Shown one piece after another: positions 6,651 to 13,849 of a stretch of 53,478 bases of DNA; the first letter of the stretch is position 1, and each line of letters opens with the position of its first letter. Below the pieces are notes generated by a model. That model was not told where the DNA came from. It saw nothing but the letters and a program-made list of their open reading frames with translations, and did no database searches. The position numbers were made by a program, and so were the translations under genes. This DNA is from a virus, in the IMG/VR virus record IMGVR_UViG_3300020020_000038, positions 1-53,478 of that record. One strand, 5' to 3'.

Positions 6651-6827
6651 TTATGACGGCTCAGCCTGACGGACCCGAGCGAGGTGGCGCTCAAAGTCGG
6701 CGTGCTCACGGCGAGGGGACCACCAGCCGCACGTGCAAGCCGGAGTCAACGCCCCGTCGGTGAACGAGCGGTGGGTGAGTTGGTGGAGACGCGGGTCAGG
6801 TTGACCGGGGATCGGGATGTACGTCAT
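6651..6827 (-). CDS. hypothetical 58-aa protein
   Basis: ATG 6827 overlaps the stop of the 132-aa gene by 4 nt. MTYIPIPGQPDPRLHQLTHR is followed by PACTCGWWSPRREHADFERHL, with two Cys and two His in zinc-like spacing. This cysteine-tryptophan motif with downstream HXXXFXXHL recurs in actinophage microproteins. Function unknown. Confidence 0.6.
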   Translation of the reverse strand: MTYIPIPGQPDPRLHQLTHRSFTDGALTPACTCGWWSPRREHADFERHLARVRQAEPS

Positions 6828-7222
6828 TCCTGATCCCACTTGTCGATGAGTCGGGTGGCGGCGATCACCGCAAGGATGAGATTCGTCGCGCTCCCGGCAT
6901 CGACGATGGCACGCAACGCAGCGACGGCCGCATCCCGATCCAGCACGGCACCCTCGCAGCGGACATCGGCGTCGTCGAGAGTGACGATGGTGTTCCACAC
7001 CTGGTTCCAGCCTGGCGAGTGAGGCAGGTCGGGCGGCGGCTGGAACCCGATCGGATCGCGATCGTCGACTTCCGGGTCGTACGGGACGGGTGGCACGCCG
7101 AGCTTGAGGCCACCGTCGGGATAGCGGGCAGCGAACCGGAGACAGCCGAGCAGCAGTTCCTTCGCCTCGGCGGCGGGACCCCGCTCAGGCTCCGGACCTG
7201 AGCGGGGGCGAGCGGCGGGCAT
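6824..7222 (-). CDS. hypothetical 132-aa protein
   Basis: Begins at 7222, sharing bases with the stop of the DUF932-like gene. The N-terminus is Arg/Pro-rich, the centre contains PPDLPHSPGWNQVWNTIVTLDD, and the C-terminus is helical (VAALRAIVDAGSATNLILAVI). No transmembrane segment is convincing and no family is recognised. Confidence 0.6.
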   Translation of the reverse strand: MPAARPRSGPEPERGPAAEAKELLLGCLRFAARYPDGGLKLGVPPVPYDPEVDDRDPIGFQPPPDLPHSPGWNQVWNTIVTLDDADVRCEGAVLDRDAAVAALRAIVDAGSATNLILAVIAATRLIDKWDQE

Positions 7223-8388
7223 CAGGTGCCGGCGAACTCGTGCGGCCGGGCGATGACGTCCCAGAACGACTGCTCGATCTCGGTCTGGCGATCACCATCA
7301 GACACCGTCTGAGCGGCGGCAGTGAACGACTGGCCGAGCCCGAACACCGACACGTCGCCGGACTTGACGAAACAGTTCAGCGCGGCGTCAACCTCCTCAT
7401 CGGTGAACCCCAGCTTGACCTGGGCAACCTCCATCGCCTTGGTGACGTTGGCGACTTCGACACCCTTCGCCTTGCCCATCTCGGTGATGAGGCCACGGAG
7501 GTAGTCCTCGGAGCAGAACTGGTTGACGGCGTCGGCCATGCGGGACTCGACCAACTCCAGCGACTTCCGCTTGGTGTCCTGCGACCAGACGACGAGACCC
7601 TCGTCGAGGCGGCCGCCGAGGTGGACGGAGCGGATCATGTCGGCCTTGCGGACCATGCCGTTGCGGCAACGGAGGATGAACGCACGGGGGGCGACGGAGG
7701 CGGCACCGCCACCGGTCTCGGAGTTGGAGATTTCCAGGCCGGCCCAGATGACATCACCGACCTGATGGTCACCGACGAGACCGGGCGGCATGTAGCCGGT
7801 GTCGCTCCACGGGGAGCGGTAGTCGCCGAGCAGCTCCGGCGCGGCGACGGCGATCTGTGGGATGGCGATACAGAGACGGAACCGGTCGTCAGTCCAGTCA
7901 CCTTCGACGTGGCAGCCGCCGATGTCGATGTTGGCGCGGGCAGCGCCACGGACGGCGGCGGTGAGGACGTCGAGGTTGTCGATCGCCTGGTAGCCGTTGG
8001 ACAGTGTGGCCCGCACCTTGCACACCGATCCGCCGTCACCTGGGTCCTGGCGGAGCATCCGGTAGAGGGTGGGTTTGTTGGTGGCACGGGAACGCTCGTT
8101 GAGGTTGGTGATGAGCAGGCCGGGTTGATGCGCGGCGAGGAAGTCGACGTACTTCAGGGGGATGTCGAACCGGTCGGCTTGCTGACGGAGGGCGGTCCGG
8201 GTGAACTCGATGGGCACCTCGGTGTAGGCGCCGTCCTCAGTGAAGATCGGCTCAGTGAGCGTCATGGTTCCGGCAGCGTGGTCGATGGCGGTGGATGGGG
8301 CGACGACATCGACAGCGGCGGCGGCGACGTCACGGAGACGTCCCGTGATCGTGCCCATGTCGTGTTCGTGGCGCAGGGACTGATGCAT
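7222..8388 (-). CDS. DUF932-like phage/plasmid protein
   Basis: A 388-aa protein resembling the DUF932 / TIGR03299 family of phage and plasmid proteins of unknown function: an N-terminal region with FTRTALRQQADRF, an LYRMLR...VRATLSNGYQAIDN segment (about 130-155) and a long C-terminal helical part with FSEDY-like and QVKLGFTDEEVDAAL blocks. The start at ATG 8388 has GAGGGG 5 nt upstream, so unlike its neighbours this message has a normal leader, driven from 8429-8458. It is the best-expressed candidate of the left arm by promoter plus RBS. Confidence 0.7.
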   Translation of the reverse strand: MHQSLRHEHDMGTITGRLRDVAAAAVDVVAPSTAIDHAAGTMTLTEPIFTEDGAYTEVPIEFTRTALRQQADRFDIPLKYVDFLAAHQPGLLITNLNERSRATNKPTLYRMLRQDPGDGGSVCKVRATLSNGYQAIDNLDVLTAAVRGAARANIDIGGCHVEGDWTDDRFRLCIAIPQIAVAAPELLGDYRSPWSDTGYMPPGLVGDHQVGDVIWAGLEISNSETGGGAASVAPRAFILRCRNGMVRKADMIRSVHLGGRLDEGLVVWSQDTKRKSLELVESRMADAVNQFCSEDYLRGLITEMGKAKGVEVANVTKAMEVAQVKLGFTDEEVDAALNCFVKSGDVSVFGLGQSFTAAAQTVSDGDRQTEIEQSFWDVIARPHEFAGT

Positions 8389-8428
8389 TGGTTCCCCTCT
8401 CAGGGTTCGGTGGTGGTTAACAACCCTG

Positions 8429-8458
8429 ATTATAGACGAGGGGTGTAACGGAAGTAAA
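8429..8458 (-). promoter_or_regulatory. sigma70-type promoter of the DUF932-like gene
   Basis: TTTACT (8453-8458), 18-bp spacer, GTC-TATAAT (8429-8434). The gene starts 40 nt downstream with a Shine-Dalgarno site. The sequence is almost the same as at 5559-5587, showing a reused promoter cassette. Confidence 0.85.
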
Positions 8459-8463
8459 CCCTT

Positions 8464-8874
8464 TTATTCTTTGGGGCGGCGGAGCAGATCGAGGAACGAC
8501 GGAGGACGCTCCTGCTTCTTGCCGATCGAGGAGAACGCCATCCGGATACTTTGCACGAGGAACTCGGAAGCGATGTCGTCGGCGGCGGACTCACTGAACC
8601 CGGCCTCGATGAGTTGCTTGCGGGTGCCAGTGGCGAGGTCGACGAACCCGGAGAACAAGTCGCCCATCGACATGAGGGCGGCCCCGATGGGATTGGCTGG
8701 CGGAGTGTCGGGCGTTGAGGCTCTCACGTAGCCGGCGGCCTCGACCGCGCAGGCGTTGCAGAGGCCCGGGCCGCCACAACGAGCGATGTTGGTTGGGCGG
8801 TCGAGTGGGTACTGCGGCACGCCGGGGATGGCATGTCCGTGGGTGGTCCAGCCAGCCTTGATTGGGTCGGTCAT
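8464..8874 (-). CDS. hypothetical 136-aa protein with Cys cluster
   Basis: Starts at ATG 8874, overlapping the J-domain gene stop by 4 nt. The N-terminal 50 residues hold ARCGGPGLCNACAVE, a possible three-Cys metal site. A helical region with LIEAGFSESAADDIASEFLVQ follows, and the C-terminus PPSFLDLLRRPKE is basic. Family unknown. Confidence 0.6.
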   Translation of the reverse strand: MTDPIKAGWTTHGHAIPGVPQYPLDRPTNIARCGGPGLCNACAVEAAGYVRASTPDTPPANPIGAALMSMGDLFSGFVDLATGTRKQLIEAGFSESAADDIASEFLVQSIRMAFSSIGKKQERPPSFLDLLRRPKE

Positions 8875-9530
8875 CCCCAGGTCTCCTTGAGTAGTTGGTG
8901 GGCGGCGGTGAGGCGACGGAACTCGTCAGCGTCGCCGTTGCGGTCAGGATGCAGCTTGGCGGCGGCACGCCGATACAGGACGGTGCGGACTTCGGTGCGA
9001 CGTAGAGCGTCACGGGTGAACTCACCGGGGTGGTGCTGGAAGCGGAGCAGGAACGCGCCAGCATCATCAACGGACAGGACCGGCCCCATCGGGCGGGCGA
9101 GCTGAGTGAACCCAACGTACTGCTCACCACGACCAGCGATGCCGTACCGATCCACCGCTCGGAGCGCTTCGAGCCCGAGAGCGATCGCTCGGACGTTGGC
9201 CTGCCAACCCGGGGCCTGGCCGTACCAGGTGTCGGTGAAGGTGTCGCAGGCGTAGCGGAGCGGCCCGTGGCGGGAGTCGAACGAGACGACCACGCCAGGC
9301 GAGCGGACACGGGCGTCGGCGCGGATGCCGCCGTCGCGGCGCATCGCTGATTCGTCGGCTTGGACCTGGAGGACGATGGTGCCGCCGTCCCAGGTGGCGG
9401 AGAGGTTCTCGACCTCGGTACGGAGTTTGGTGAGCGTGCTGGTCCAGGTTGCCTTGAAGTTGTGGGAGCGGCGGGGCGCGGTGACGGGATCGGTCCATGC
9501 CGGCAACGGCCGGAACACGATGGCAGTCAC
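8871..9530 (-). CDS. J-domain (DnaJ-like) protein
   Basis: A 219-aa protein with a C-terminal J-domain-like helix pair: VLYRRAAAKLHPDRNGDADEF... (about residues 183-205), including the diagnostic HPD tripeptide, then AAHQLLKETWG. The first 170 residues have no recognised fold; they contain TWDGGTIVLQVQ and VVVSFDSRHG strands. It may recruit host DnaK to replication or recombination proteins. The start is GTG 9530 (GTGA overlap). The sequences before HPD match helix II of J-domains well. Confidence 0.75.
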   Translation of the reverse strand: MTAIVFRPLPAWTDPVTAPRRSHNFKATWTSTLTKLRTEVENLSATWDGGTIVLQVQADESAMRRDGGIRADARVRSPGVVVSFDSRHGPLRYACDTFTDTWYGQAPGWQANVRAIALGLEALRAVDRYGIAGRGEQYVGFTQLARPMGPVLSVDDAGAFLLRFQHHPGEFTRDALRRTEVRTVLYRRAAAKLHPDRNGDADEFRRLTAAHQLLKETWG

Positions 9531-9682
9531 GTCGAGACCAGGCGACGGATCAACACGGCGTGCCGTTCGGTGTAGTGGCGTTCCATCAGGTCATGCGCCT
9601 CGTCTGGCGTGACCGCTTGGACAACATGCGGGCACGCGAAGCAATGAACTGTGATCAGGTTGAACAATCGCCCCGCACTCAT
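9527..9682 (-). CDS. C2H2-like zinc microprotein (51 aa)
   Basis: ATG 9682 overlaps the preceding stop (ATGA), and its own stop overlaps the next GTG. CFACPH near residue 14 and HYTERH near residue 36 give a CX2C...HX4H zinc-finger pattern. Small DNA-binding or inhibitor protein by appearance only. Confidence 0.65.
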   Translation of the reverse strand: MSAGRLFNLITVHCFACPHVVQAVTPDEAHDLMERHYTERHAVLIRRLVST

Positions 9683-9960
9683 TGGTGGTGGCCGCCCATC
9701 GCTTGCGTGTAGGCGGCGACCGGAGGCAGATTCGGTGACACCGGCCCACCCGAACCGACATCAGGAGACGACTCAACCGAGATCGGCATGAGTCGAGCCG
9801 ATGGACGGAACAGCCGAGCGAACTCCTCCCGTTGCAACGTCAACGTCCCAGTGAACGCCTTGGTGCCGTCGACCGGACCGACATAGACCGACAACTTGAC
9901 GTGAGCAGGTGTGGAACCGTCCTCGTCAACACGGTAGTAGAGGGCGATGGGGGTAAGCAC
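9679..9960 (-). CDS. hypothetical 93-aa protein, leaderless GTG start
   Basis: GTG 9960 sits 7 nt after TAACGT in a TGC-TAACGT extended -10, immediately downstream of the helicase stop. The product has beta strands at the N-terminus (PIALYYRVDEDG, HVKLSVYVGPVDG) and a Pro/Ser-rich tail. Longer starts would lie inside the helicase gene and are rejected. Function unknown. Confidence 0.6.
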   Translation of the reverse strand: MLTPIALYYRVDEDGSTPAHVKLSVYVGPVDGTKAFTGTLTLQREEFARLFRPSARLMPISVESSPDVGSGGPVSPNLPPVAAYTQAMGGHHQ

Positions 9961-9967
9961 CCCAGTA

Positions 9968-9973
9968 ACGTTA
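9968..9973 (-). promoter_or_regulatory. extended -10 element, leaderless GTG gene
   Basis: TGC-TAACGT on the minus strand with 7 nt to GTG 9960. The same hexamer with TGC in front occurs at 14720-14725. No good -35 is seen, as expected for an extended -10 promoter. Confidence 0.55.
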
Positions 9974-9979
9974 GCAGGA

Positions 9980-11644
9980 TTAGCCAGCCCGAGCGGAACG
10001 CTTCCGGGCGATGTACTGACCGATGAGGTCGGACGCCTCCCCCTTGGTGCAGCCAGGCGGGATGTGGATGCCCCACTTGCTGAGTCGATCCCGTTGCGCC
10101 TTGGAGGGCCGGGCCTGCCGCCAGCGGGCATTCAGATCAGCGAGCCCGGAACCACCCGACCGGCGAACCATATCCTCGGCGACACCCTGCGCCATCTCCA
10201 GGGTGACGGCATCGACCAGGATTCGCTTGTCCCGGCCGCGCTGATGACCGGCACGCCACACGTCAGGCTCACGCTCAACGAGCACGAACCGCTCGAAGAT
10301 GCGGCTGCCGTCGTCAGCGGTTTCCGTGGCGCCGATGCTCAGCTCGTAGCGGCGCAGCTCACCCGGAGAGTGTGCGGAGACCCAGGCCATCTTGCCGGAC
10401 GACCGGACCTTGTCGAACAGCCGCGCCTCGGCAGCCAGGAGCCGGCCCTCACGCTCGTGCCGCTCAACCTGCTCACGGAGCGCCTCGGTGACCGTCATCG
10501 CTTCGCCGTCGGCCCAGACCCGGTTGGCTTGCTCGATGCCGAACAGCGACGGGATCGTCACGAGATCATGCTGGTCGGTGACACCGACAACATCGACGAC
10601 GAGACAGTCCTGCTTCTCCGGGTGGACGCGGGTGCCGCGGCCGACCATCTGCGTGTAGAGCGCACGGGACTTGGTGGGACGGGCGACGATGATGCAGTCG
10701 GTGCGAGGCTCGTCGTAGCCCTCGGTGAGAACCATGCAGTTGGCGAGGACGTCGAGGTCGCCACGGGCGTAGGAGGCGAGCACGGCACGCCGTTCGTCGA
10801 GGGGCATGGCGCCGTGCACGTGGCCGGCGCGGACACCGACCGCAGCGAACGCAGCTTCGACCTGAGCGGCAGTCGATACGGTCGGGGTGAACACGAGAGT
10901 GCGGCGACCCCGGGCGTGTTCGAGCCAGGCCCGAGCGATCAGGTTCGGCGCGTCAGCTTCCTCCAACATCTGGCCGGCCTGACCGACGTCGTAGTCACCG
11001 CCACGCACCTTCAAATCGCCGAGATCGGCTTGCATCTGCACACGGAGCCCACGCAGATCGGACAGAAACCCGCGAGCAATCCCCCAACGGATGTCATAGG
11101 ACCAGGTGATCTCGTCGAACAGATCATCCAGGCCCTTGCCGTCGCCACGGTCGGGGGTGGCGGTGACACCGAGGAGGAGTGGCCCATCCGGTTCGTCACA
11201 ACGTAACCCGTGCATGACGGACCGGTACGACTTGGCGGCGGCATGGTGCGCCTCGTCGATGACGACGAGCCCGAACGACGGAGCCTCGTCGATGAGAGTG
11301 GGGGCGAGCAGCCGAGCGAGCCGGTTGGGGCGGGACAACGTCTGCACCGACGCAACGACGACACGGTTGGCCACCTCGTCACGGTCACCCTTGACGATGC
11401 CGATGTCGGCGTCGGGCCACCACTCACGGACCCGGGCGGCAGCCTGCTCGATCAACTCATCACGGTGAGCGACGATGAGAGTGCGGACCCCGAGCCGGCG
11501 TGCGAGCGCCACGAAGATGCACGTCTTGCCGAGCCCGGTGGCGGCGACACCGAGCTGGCGGCGGACACCACGGGCAGCGGCAGCTTCTACCCGGTCGAGC
11601 GCCTCAGACTGATAGTCACGCAACGAGTACGTCGCTGTCTCCAT
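9980..11644 (-). CDS. SF2 DEAD/DEAH-box helicase
   Basis: A 554-aa superfamily-2 helicase of the type III restriction/UvrB-like class. Motif I ATGLGKT at 35-41, IVAHRDELI (Ia), VVIDEAHHAAAKS (II), GVTATPDR (III), then LVFTPTVSTAAQ (IV), VLTEGYDEPRTD (V) and QMVGRGTRVH (VI). A C-terminal extension of about 170 residues carries no nuclease motif that I recognise. Phage homologues unwind or branch-migrate DNA during replication or recombination. The ATG at 11644 lies just downstream of the HNH gene stop (11650), without its own evident promoter. Confidence 0.93.
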   Translation of the reverse strand: METATYSLRDYQSEALDRVEAAAARGVRRQLGVAATGLGKTCIFVALARRLGVRTLIVAHRDELIEQAAARVREWWPDADIGIVKGDRDEVANRVVVASVQTLSRPNRLARLLAPTLIDEAPSFGLVVIDEAHHAAAKSYRSVMHGLRCDEPDGPLLLGVTATPDRGDGKGLDDLFDEITWSYDIRWGIARGFLSDLRGLRVQMQADLGDLKVRGGDYDVGQAGQMLEEADAPNLIARAWLEHARGRRTLVFTPTVSTAAQVEAAFAAVGVRAGHVHGAMPLDERRAVLASYARGDLDVLANCMVLTEGYDEPRTDCIIVARPTKSRALYTQMVGRGTRVHPEKQDCLVVDVVGVTDQHDLVTIPSLFGIEQANRVWADGEAMTVTEALREQVERHEREGRLLAAEARLFDKVRSSGKMAWVSAHSPGELRRYELSIGATETADDGSRIFERFVLVEREPDVWRAGHQRGRDKRILVDAVTLEMAQGVAEDMVRRSGGSGLADLNARWRQARPSKAQRDRLSKWGIHIPPGCTKGEASDLIGQYIARKRSARAG

Positions 11645-11649
11645 AACCC

Positions 11650-12009
11650 CTACCAGAGAGCCGGGGTCGGCACCCCAGCCCGTTCATTACCACGCTTGCG
11701 CCCCCGCCCTCCCGTGTAGCCACGTTCAGCCGTTCGTATGGCGTGGTGGTTAGCACACACAACCTCACAGAGGTCCAGCACCGCCAGAATCCGCTCCTTG
11801 GACCAACTCCACTGGTAAGCACCACCGTCGGTGGTGGCGTCCTTGGTGACCCCAGGTGGATGATCGAACTCAAGCGCCGCCGGGTGCTCCCGGAACCCGC
11901 AATCCGCACAACCGCGAGCCACCTTGTACTCGTTCAACCAGGTCCGAACTTCCCGATGCTTCCGAGCCATGTACTTGCGATTGGCGGCACGAGAGCTAAC
12001 CGACTTCAT
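11650..12009 (-). CDS. HNH endonuclease
   Basis: A 119-aa protein with a typical HNH core: CADCGFREHPAALEFDH (about 33-49) and CEVVCANHHAIRTAERG near the C-terminus, giving CXXC plus CXXH(H) zinc and catalytic DH. Start ATG 12009 is chosen because GTC-TACAAT lies 7 nt upstream; a longer frame from 12018 would include the promoter. It sits beside the helicase and HTH genes and looks like a free-standing mobile endonuclease. Confidence 0.88.
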   Translation of the reverse strand: MKSVSSRAANRKYMARKHREVRTWLNEYKVARGCADCGFREHPAALEFDHPPGVTKDATTDGGAYQWSWSKERILAVLDLCEVVCANHHAIRTAERGYTGGRGRKRGNERAGVPTPALW

Positions 12010-12016
12010 AACCCCC

Positions 12017-12022
12017 ATTGTA
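12017..12022 (-). promoter_or_regulatory. -10 element, leaderless HNH gene
   Basis: GTC-TACAAT, 7 nt from ATG 12009. A TTGACG (spacer only 15) is the best -35. Confidence 0.7.
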
Positions 12023-12043
12023 GACAGGCAGTGTCAGCGTCAA

Positions 12044-12079
12044 CCGCCATAGATGCCGAGGGGCATGACCAGCGGGCGG
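12044..12079 (-). terminator. weak hairpin after the HTH gene
   Basis: ATGCC (12053-12057) pairs with GGCAT (12062-12066) around a 4-nt loop, and CCGCC/GGCGG (12044-12048/12075-12079) can form an outer stem. It lies between the 97-aa gene stop and the HNH promoter. No U-tract; low confidence. Confidence 0.3.
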
Positions 12080-12090
12080 GGCTGTGGGTG

Positions 12091-12384
12091 TCAGCGTCGG
12101 GCTTTGGCTTTGGAGCCACGGGGTCGGCCGGGCTTGCCCCGAGGCTTCGGGTTGTCAGCCTTGTTGAGGGTTTGCTGCACGGCGGCGGCGGTGAGACCGA
12201 ACGCCTCAGCAATCTCATCGAACGTCAACGGAGGCGCCAACGCCCGACCCTCTCGATACATGTGGACGCGTTGCACACGCAACGTCTCCTCCGTGGCGAC
12301 CGCCCTGCGGTGCCGCTCGTTCAGCTTGCGCATCCGGGTCAGGACAGCCTCCTGTTCCCGGGTGCGGCCGTTGGACTCGGGCAT
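12091..12384 (-). CDS. HTH DNA-binding protein with AT-hook-like tail
   Basis: A 97-aa protein. Residues about 52-72 (LTFDEIAEAFGLTAAAVQQTL) are a helix-turn-helix of the sigma-70 region 4 / response-regulator type. The C-terminus KPRGKPGRPRGSKAKARR contains a GRP-R core like an AT-hook. ATG 12384 overlaps the stop of the 113-aa gene. Likely a phage regulator or nucleoid-like protein; targets unknown. Confidence 0.75.
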   Translation of the reverse strand: MPESNGRTREQEAVLTRMRKLNERHRRAVATEETLRVQRVHMYREGRALAPPLTFDEIAEAFGLTAAAVQQTLNKADNPKPRGKPGRPRGSKAKARR

Positions 12385-12725
12385 CAGGCCTCCGCAGCCT
12401 CATCGGGGGCGGGGAAGCGGAGCACGCCGGACGCTTCCTCGATGGCGATGCGTTGCTCGTCGAGGACCTCTTTGACGAGGGACTCTTCGACGAGGGTGGC
12501 GACGCCGGCACGGATGGATTGCACACGGATCAGGCCACGTCCCTCGGATGCAGGTTGGAGGGTGACCCTGGTGACCTCGCCTTCGATGACGAGGTAGACC
12601 TTCTGGCCGAGCCGTAGCTCGTCGGGTGTGACCTTCATGGCTTCCGAGAGACCGTCACCGGCGTTGGTCACCTTGACCTTGCATTCGACAGTGTCGCGGC
12701 CCTCGAACTTGTGTAGTTGCCCCAC
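12384..12725 (-). CDS. hypothetical 113-aa protein
   Basis: GTG 12725 has GGAGG 6 nt upstream. The sequence is beta-rich (TVECKVKVTNAGDGL, QKVYLVIEGEVTRVTL) with a helical, acidic C-terminus (LVKEVLDEQRIAIEE). The 113-aa length, the two strand pairs and the position before an HTH gene fit a small accessory protein seen in actinophages. No function is assignable. Confidence 0.65.
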   Translation of the reverse strand: MGQLHKFEGRDTVECKVKVTNAGDGLSEAMKVTPDELRLGQKVYLVIEGEVTRVTLQPASEGRGLIRVQSIRAGVATLVEESLVKEVLDEQRIAIEEASGVLRFPAPDEAAEA

Positions 12726-12756
12726 CGGGTACCTCCGTGATCGGGTTTAGGGATTT

Positions 12757-12772
12757 ACGTTAGCGCACTATA
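12757..12772 (-). promoter_or_regulatory. overlapping -10 candidates GTC-TATAGT and TAACGT
   Basis: GTC-TATAGT (12767-12772) and TAACGT (12757-12762) precede the Shine-Dalgarno-led 113-aa gene. TATAGT overlaps the stop codon of the upstream zinc protein gene. Confidence 0.55.
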
Positions 12773-13004
12773 GACAGTGGGCGACGGATTCACAGAGAGC
12801 ACCGGCACACGTACTGGCCCTCTTGCCCATCGGTTCACAAGGGGCGATGTCTTGACGACAGATGGAGCAGGTGCCTGGATAGCGGGCAGGCCAGCGCGCA
12901 ATGATCCGGGCGGCCGCCGTGGCTTCCCGTTGAGCGCGACCATTGCAGATAACGCAGGCAGCGACCGGGCCGAGTCCGTGGATGCAGTCGTCAGATTCGG
13001 TCAC
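12768..13004 (-). CDS. zinc-ribbon protein (78 aa)
   Basis: GTG 13004 opens inside the end of the 72-aa gene. Cysteine pairs occur as CIHG...CVICN near the N-terminus and CSICRQDIAPCEP...CAGALC at the C-terminus, enough for two zinc sites. The second half resembles PARP-type or prokaryotic DksA-like short ribbons in spacing only. Longer starts in this frame are Ser/Pro-rich shadow. Confidence 0.65.
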   Translation of the reverse strand: MTESDDCIHGLGPVAACVICNGRAQREATAAARIIARWPARYPGTCSICRQDIAPCEPMGKRASTCAGALCESVAHCL

Positions 13005-13209
13005 CGTTGACACGTTCGATGCAGATGCGAGCCATGTAGACGGCACCGTTGGCAGCGTCGACGAGACGGGCACACTCGACAGGGCCGAGCTGGTTGAACG
13101 ATTCGACGTTGCAGTTGAGGACGATGGAAGCCCATTCGAGACGGTCGGCGCGGGTGATACAGAACTTGTTGCAGGCGATGAACACCTGCCGGAGCGCAGG
13201 ATCAGCCAC
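12991..13209 (-). CDS. hypothetical 72-aa protein
   Basis: GTG 13209 overlaps the preceding stop (GTGGCTGA). The C-terminal half, FNQLGPVECARLVDAANGAVYMARIC, looks like a conserved helical phage segment; the first half has two Cys. No known family is recognised. Part of the contiguous 14711-12384 operon. Confidence 0.6.
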   Translation of the reverse strand: MADPALRQVFIACNKFCITRADRLEWASIVLNCNVESFNQLGPVECARLVDAANGAVYMARICIERVNGDRI

Positions 13210-13534
13210 GGTCTCGCAGCTCCGCCACCAGCGACACGCCGTCCAGTTCCACCACGGCTCCCCGCTTGCCTTCCTTGAACGCCGACCACAACGCCTTGAC
13301 CACCGGGATCGGGAGCCCGTTGAACCCGAGCTTCTGGAGAGCGTTGGTGAGGACGGCCAACGCTTCCAACTGATCCAACTCCTGTTCGCTGAACCACAAT
13401 CTGTTGCCGGAGCCGACGTTGCGACGTCCGTCGCCGAACACCCCGTTGGCTGCCCAGTAGTGGACGACCCGATGCGACGGGAGCTTCCATTCCTTGTGCA
13501 GCGTCCGCCACCGCCACTCGTGATACTCACCCAC
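13202..13534 (-). CDS. MerR/excisionase-like HTH protein
   Basis: A 110-aa protein from GTG 13534 (its GTG overlaps the stop of the membrane microprotein). Residues 10-40 (WKLPSHRVVHYWAANGVFG, then NRLWFSEQELDQLEAL) fit a winged HTH of the MerR or excisionase type, in which a position-specific helix is followed by a Glu-rich helix. The C-terminal region (LGFNGLPIPVVKALW) may mediate dimerisation. The longer frame from 13627 starts in Ser/Thr-rich shadow. Confidence 0.55.
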   Translation of the reverse strand: MGEYHEWRWRTLHKEWKLPSHRVVHYWAANGVFGDGRRNVGSGNRLWFSEQELDQLEALAVLTNALQKLGFNGLPIPVVKALWSAFKEGKRGAVVELDGVSLVAELRDRG

Positions 13535-13631
13535 GGCGGTGGTGGTGGATGTGGGCGACCACGGCGGCGATGATGGATAGTCCGACGAGATACAGGTACC
13601 AGTCGACCAGCGACCACGACCCGTCAATCAC
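13527..13631 (-). CDS. single-pass membrane microprotein (34 aa)
   Basis: GTG 13631 (GTGA overlap with the gene upstream) to stop 13527. The peptide contains LVDWYLYLVGLSIIAAVVA, one hydrophobic helix of about 20 residues, followed by a HIHHHRRG tail. Both ends overlap neighbouring genes by 4-8 nt, which supports translation. Possible superinfection or host-interference peptide; speculative. Confidence 0.5.
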   Translation of the reverse strand: MIDGSWSLVDWYLYLVGLSIIAAVVAHIHHHRRG

Positions 13632-13849
13632 CGGCGACCGGCTGTGCAAGTGGCGAAGTGGGGGAGATGGGCGACGCCTTCGGGGTTGGGATGTTCGGCG
13701 GAGACGACGGTGCAGCGCATCTTGCCGCCCTCCCAGCGGACGTACACGTTGCCGGCGGGATCGGGGACCGGATCGAGCGGCATCCGTTTCTTGCGGTCGG
13801 TGAGGGCGAACATGATCGGCTCACCACAGCGGCGACAGGTCGGAGTCAT
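13628..13849 (-). CDS. zinc-binding hypothetical protein (73 aa)
   Basis: ATG 13849 overlaps the RusA gene stop (ATGA). TCRRCGEPI at the N-terminus and C-terminal HLPHFATC give a CXXC...HXXHXXXC zinc ribbon; between them is KKRMPLDPVPDPAGNVYVRW, a segment familiar from many actinophage small proteins. Role unknown, though the ribbon family is common near RusA. Confidence 0.7.
   Translation of the reverse strand: MTPTCRRCGEPIMFALTDRKKRMPLDPVPDPAGNVYVRWEGGKMRCTVVSAEHPNPEGVAHLPHFATCTAGRR

Noticed and set aside
7240-8448. 402-codon plus-strand frame
   Set aside because: Antisense to the DUF932-like gene and crosses its promoter and RBS.
9947-11206. 419-codon plus-strand frame
   Set aside because: Antisense to the SF2 helicase with all motifs in place; composition is Arg/Gly/Asp-rich shadow.
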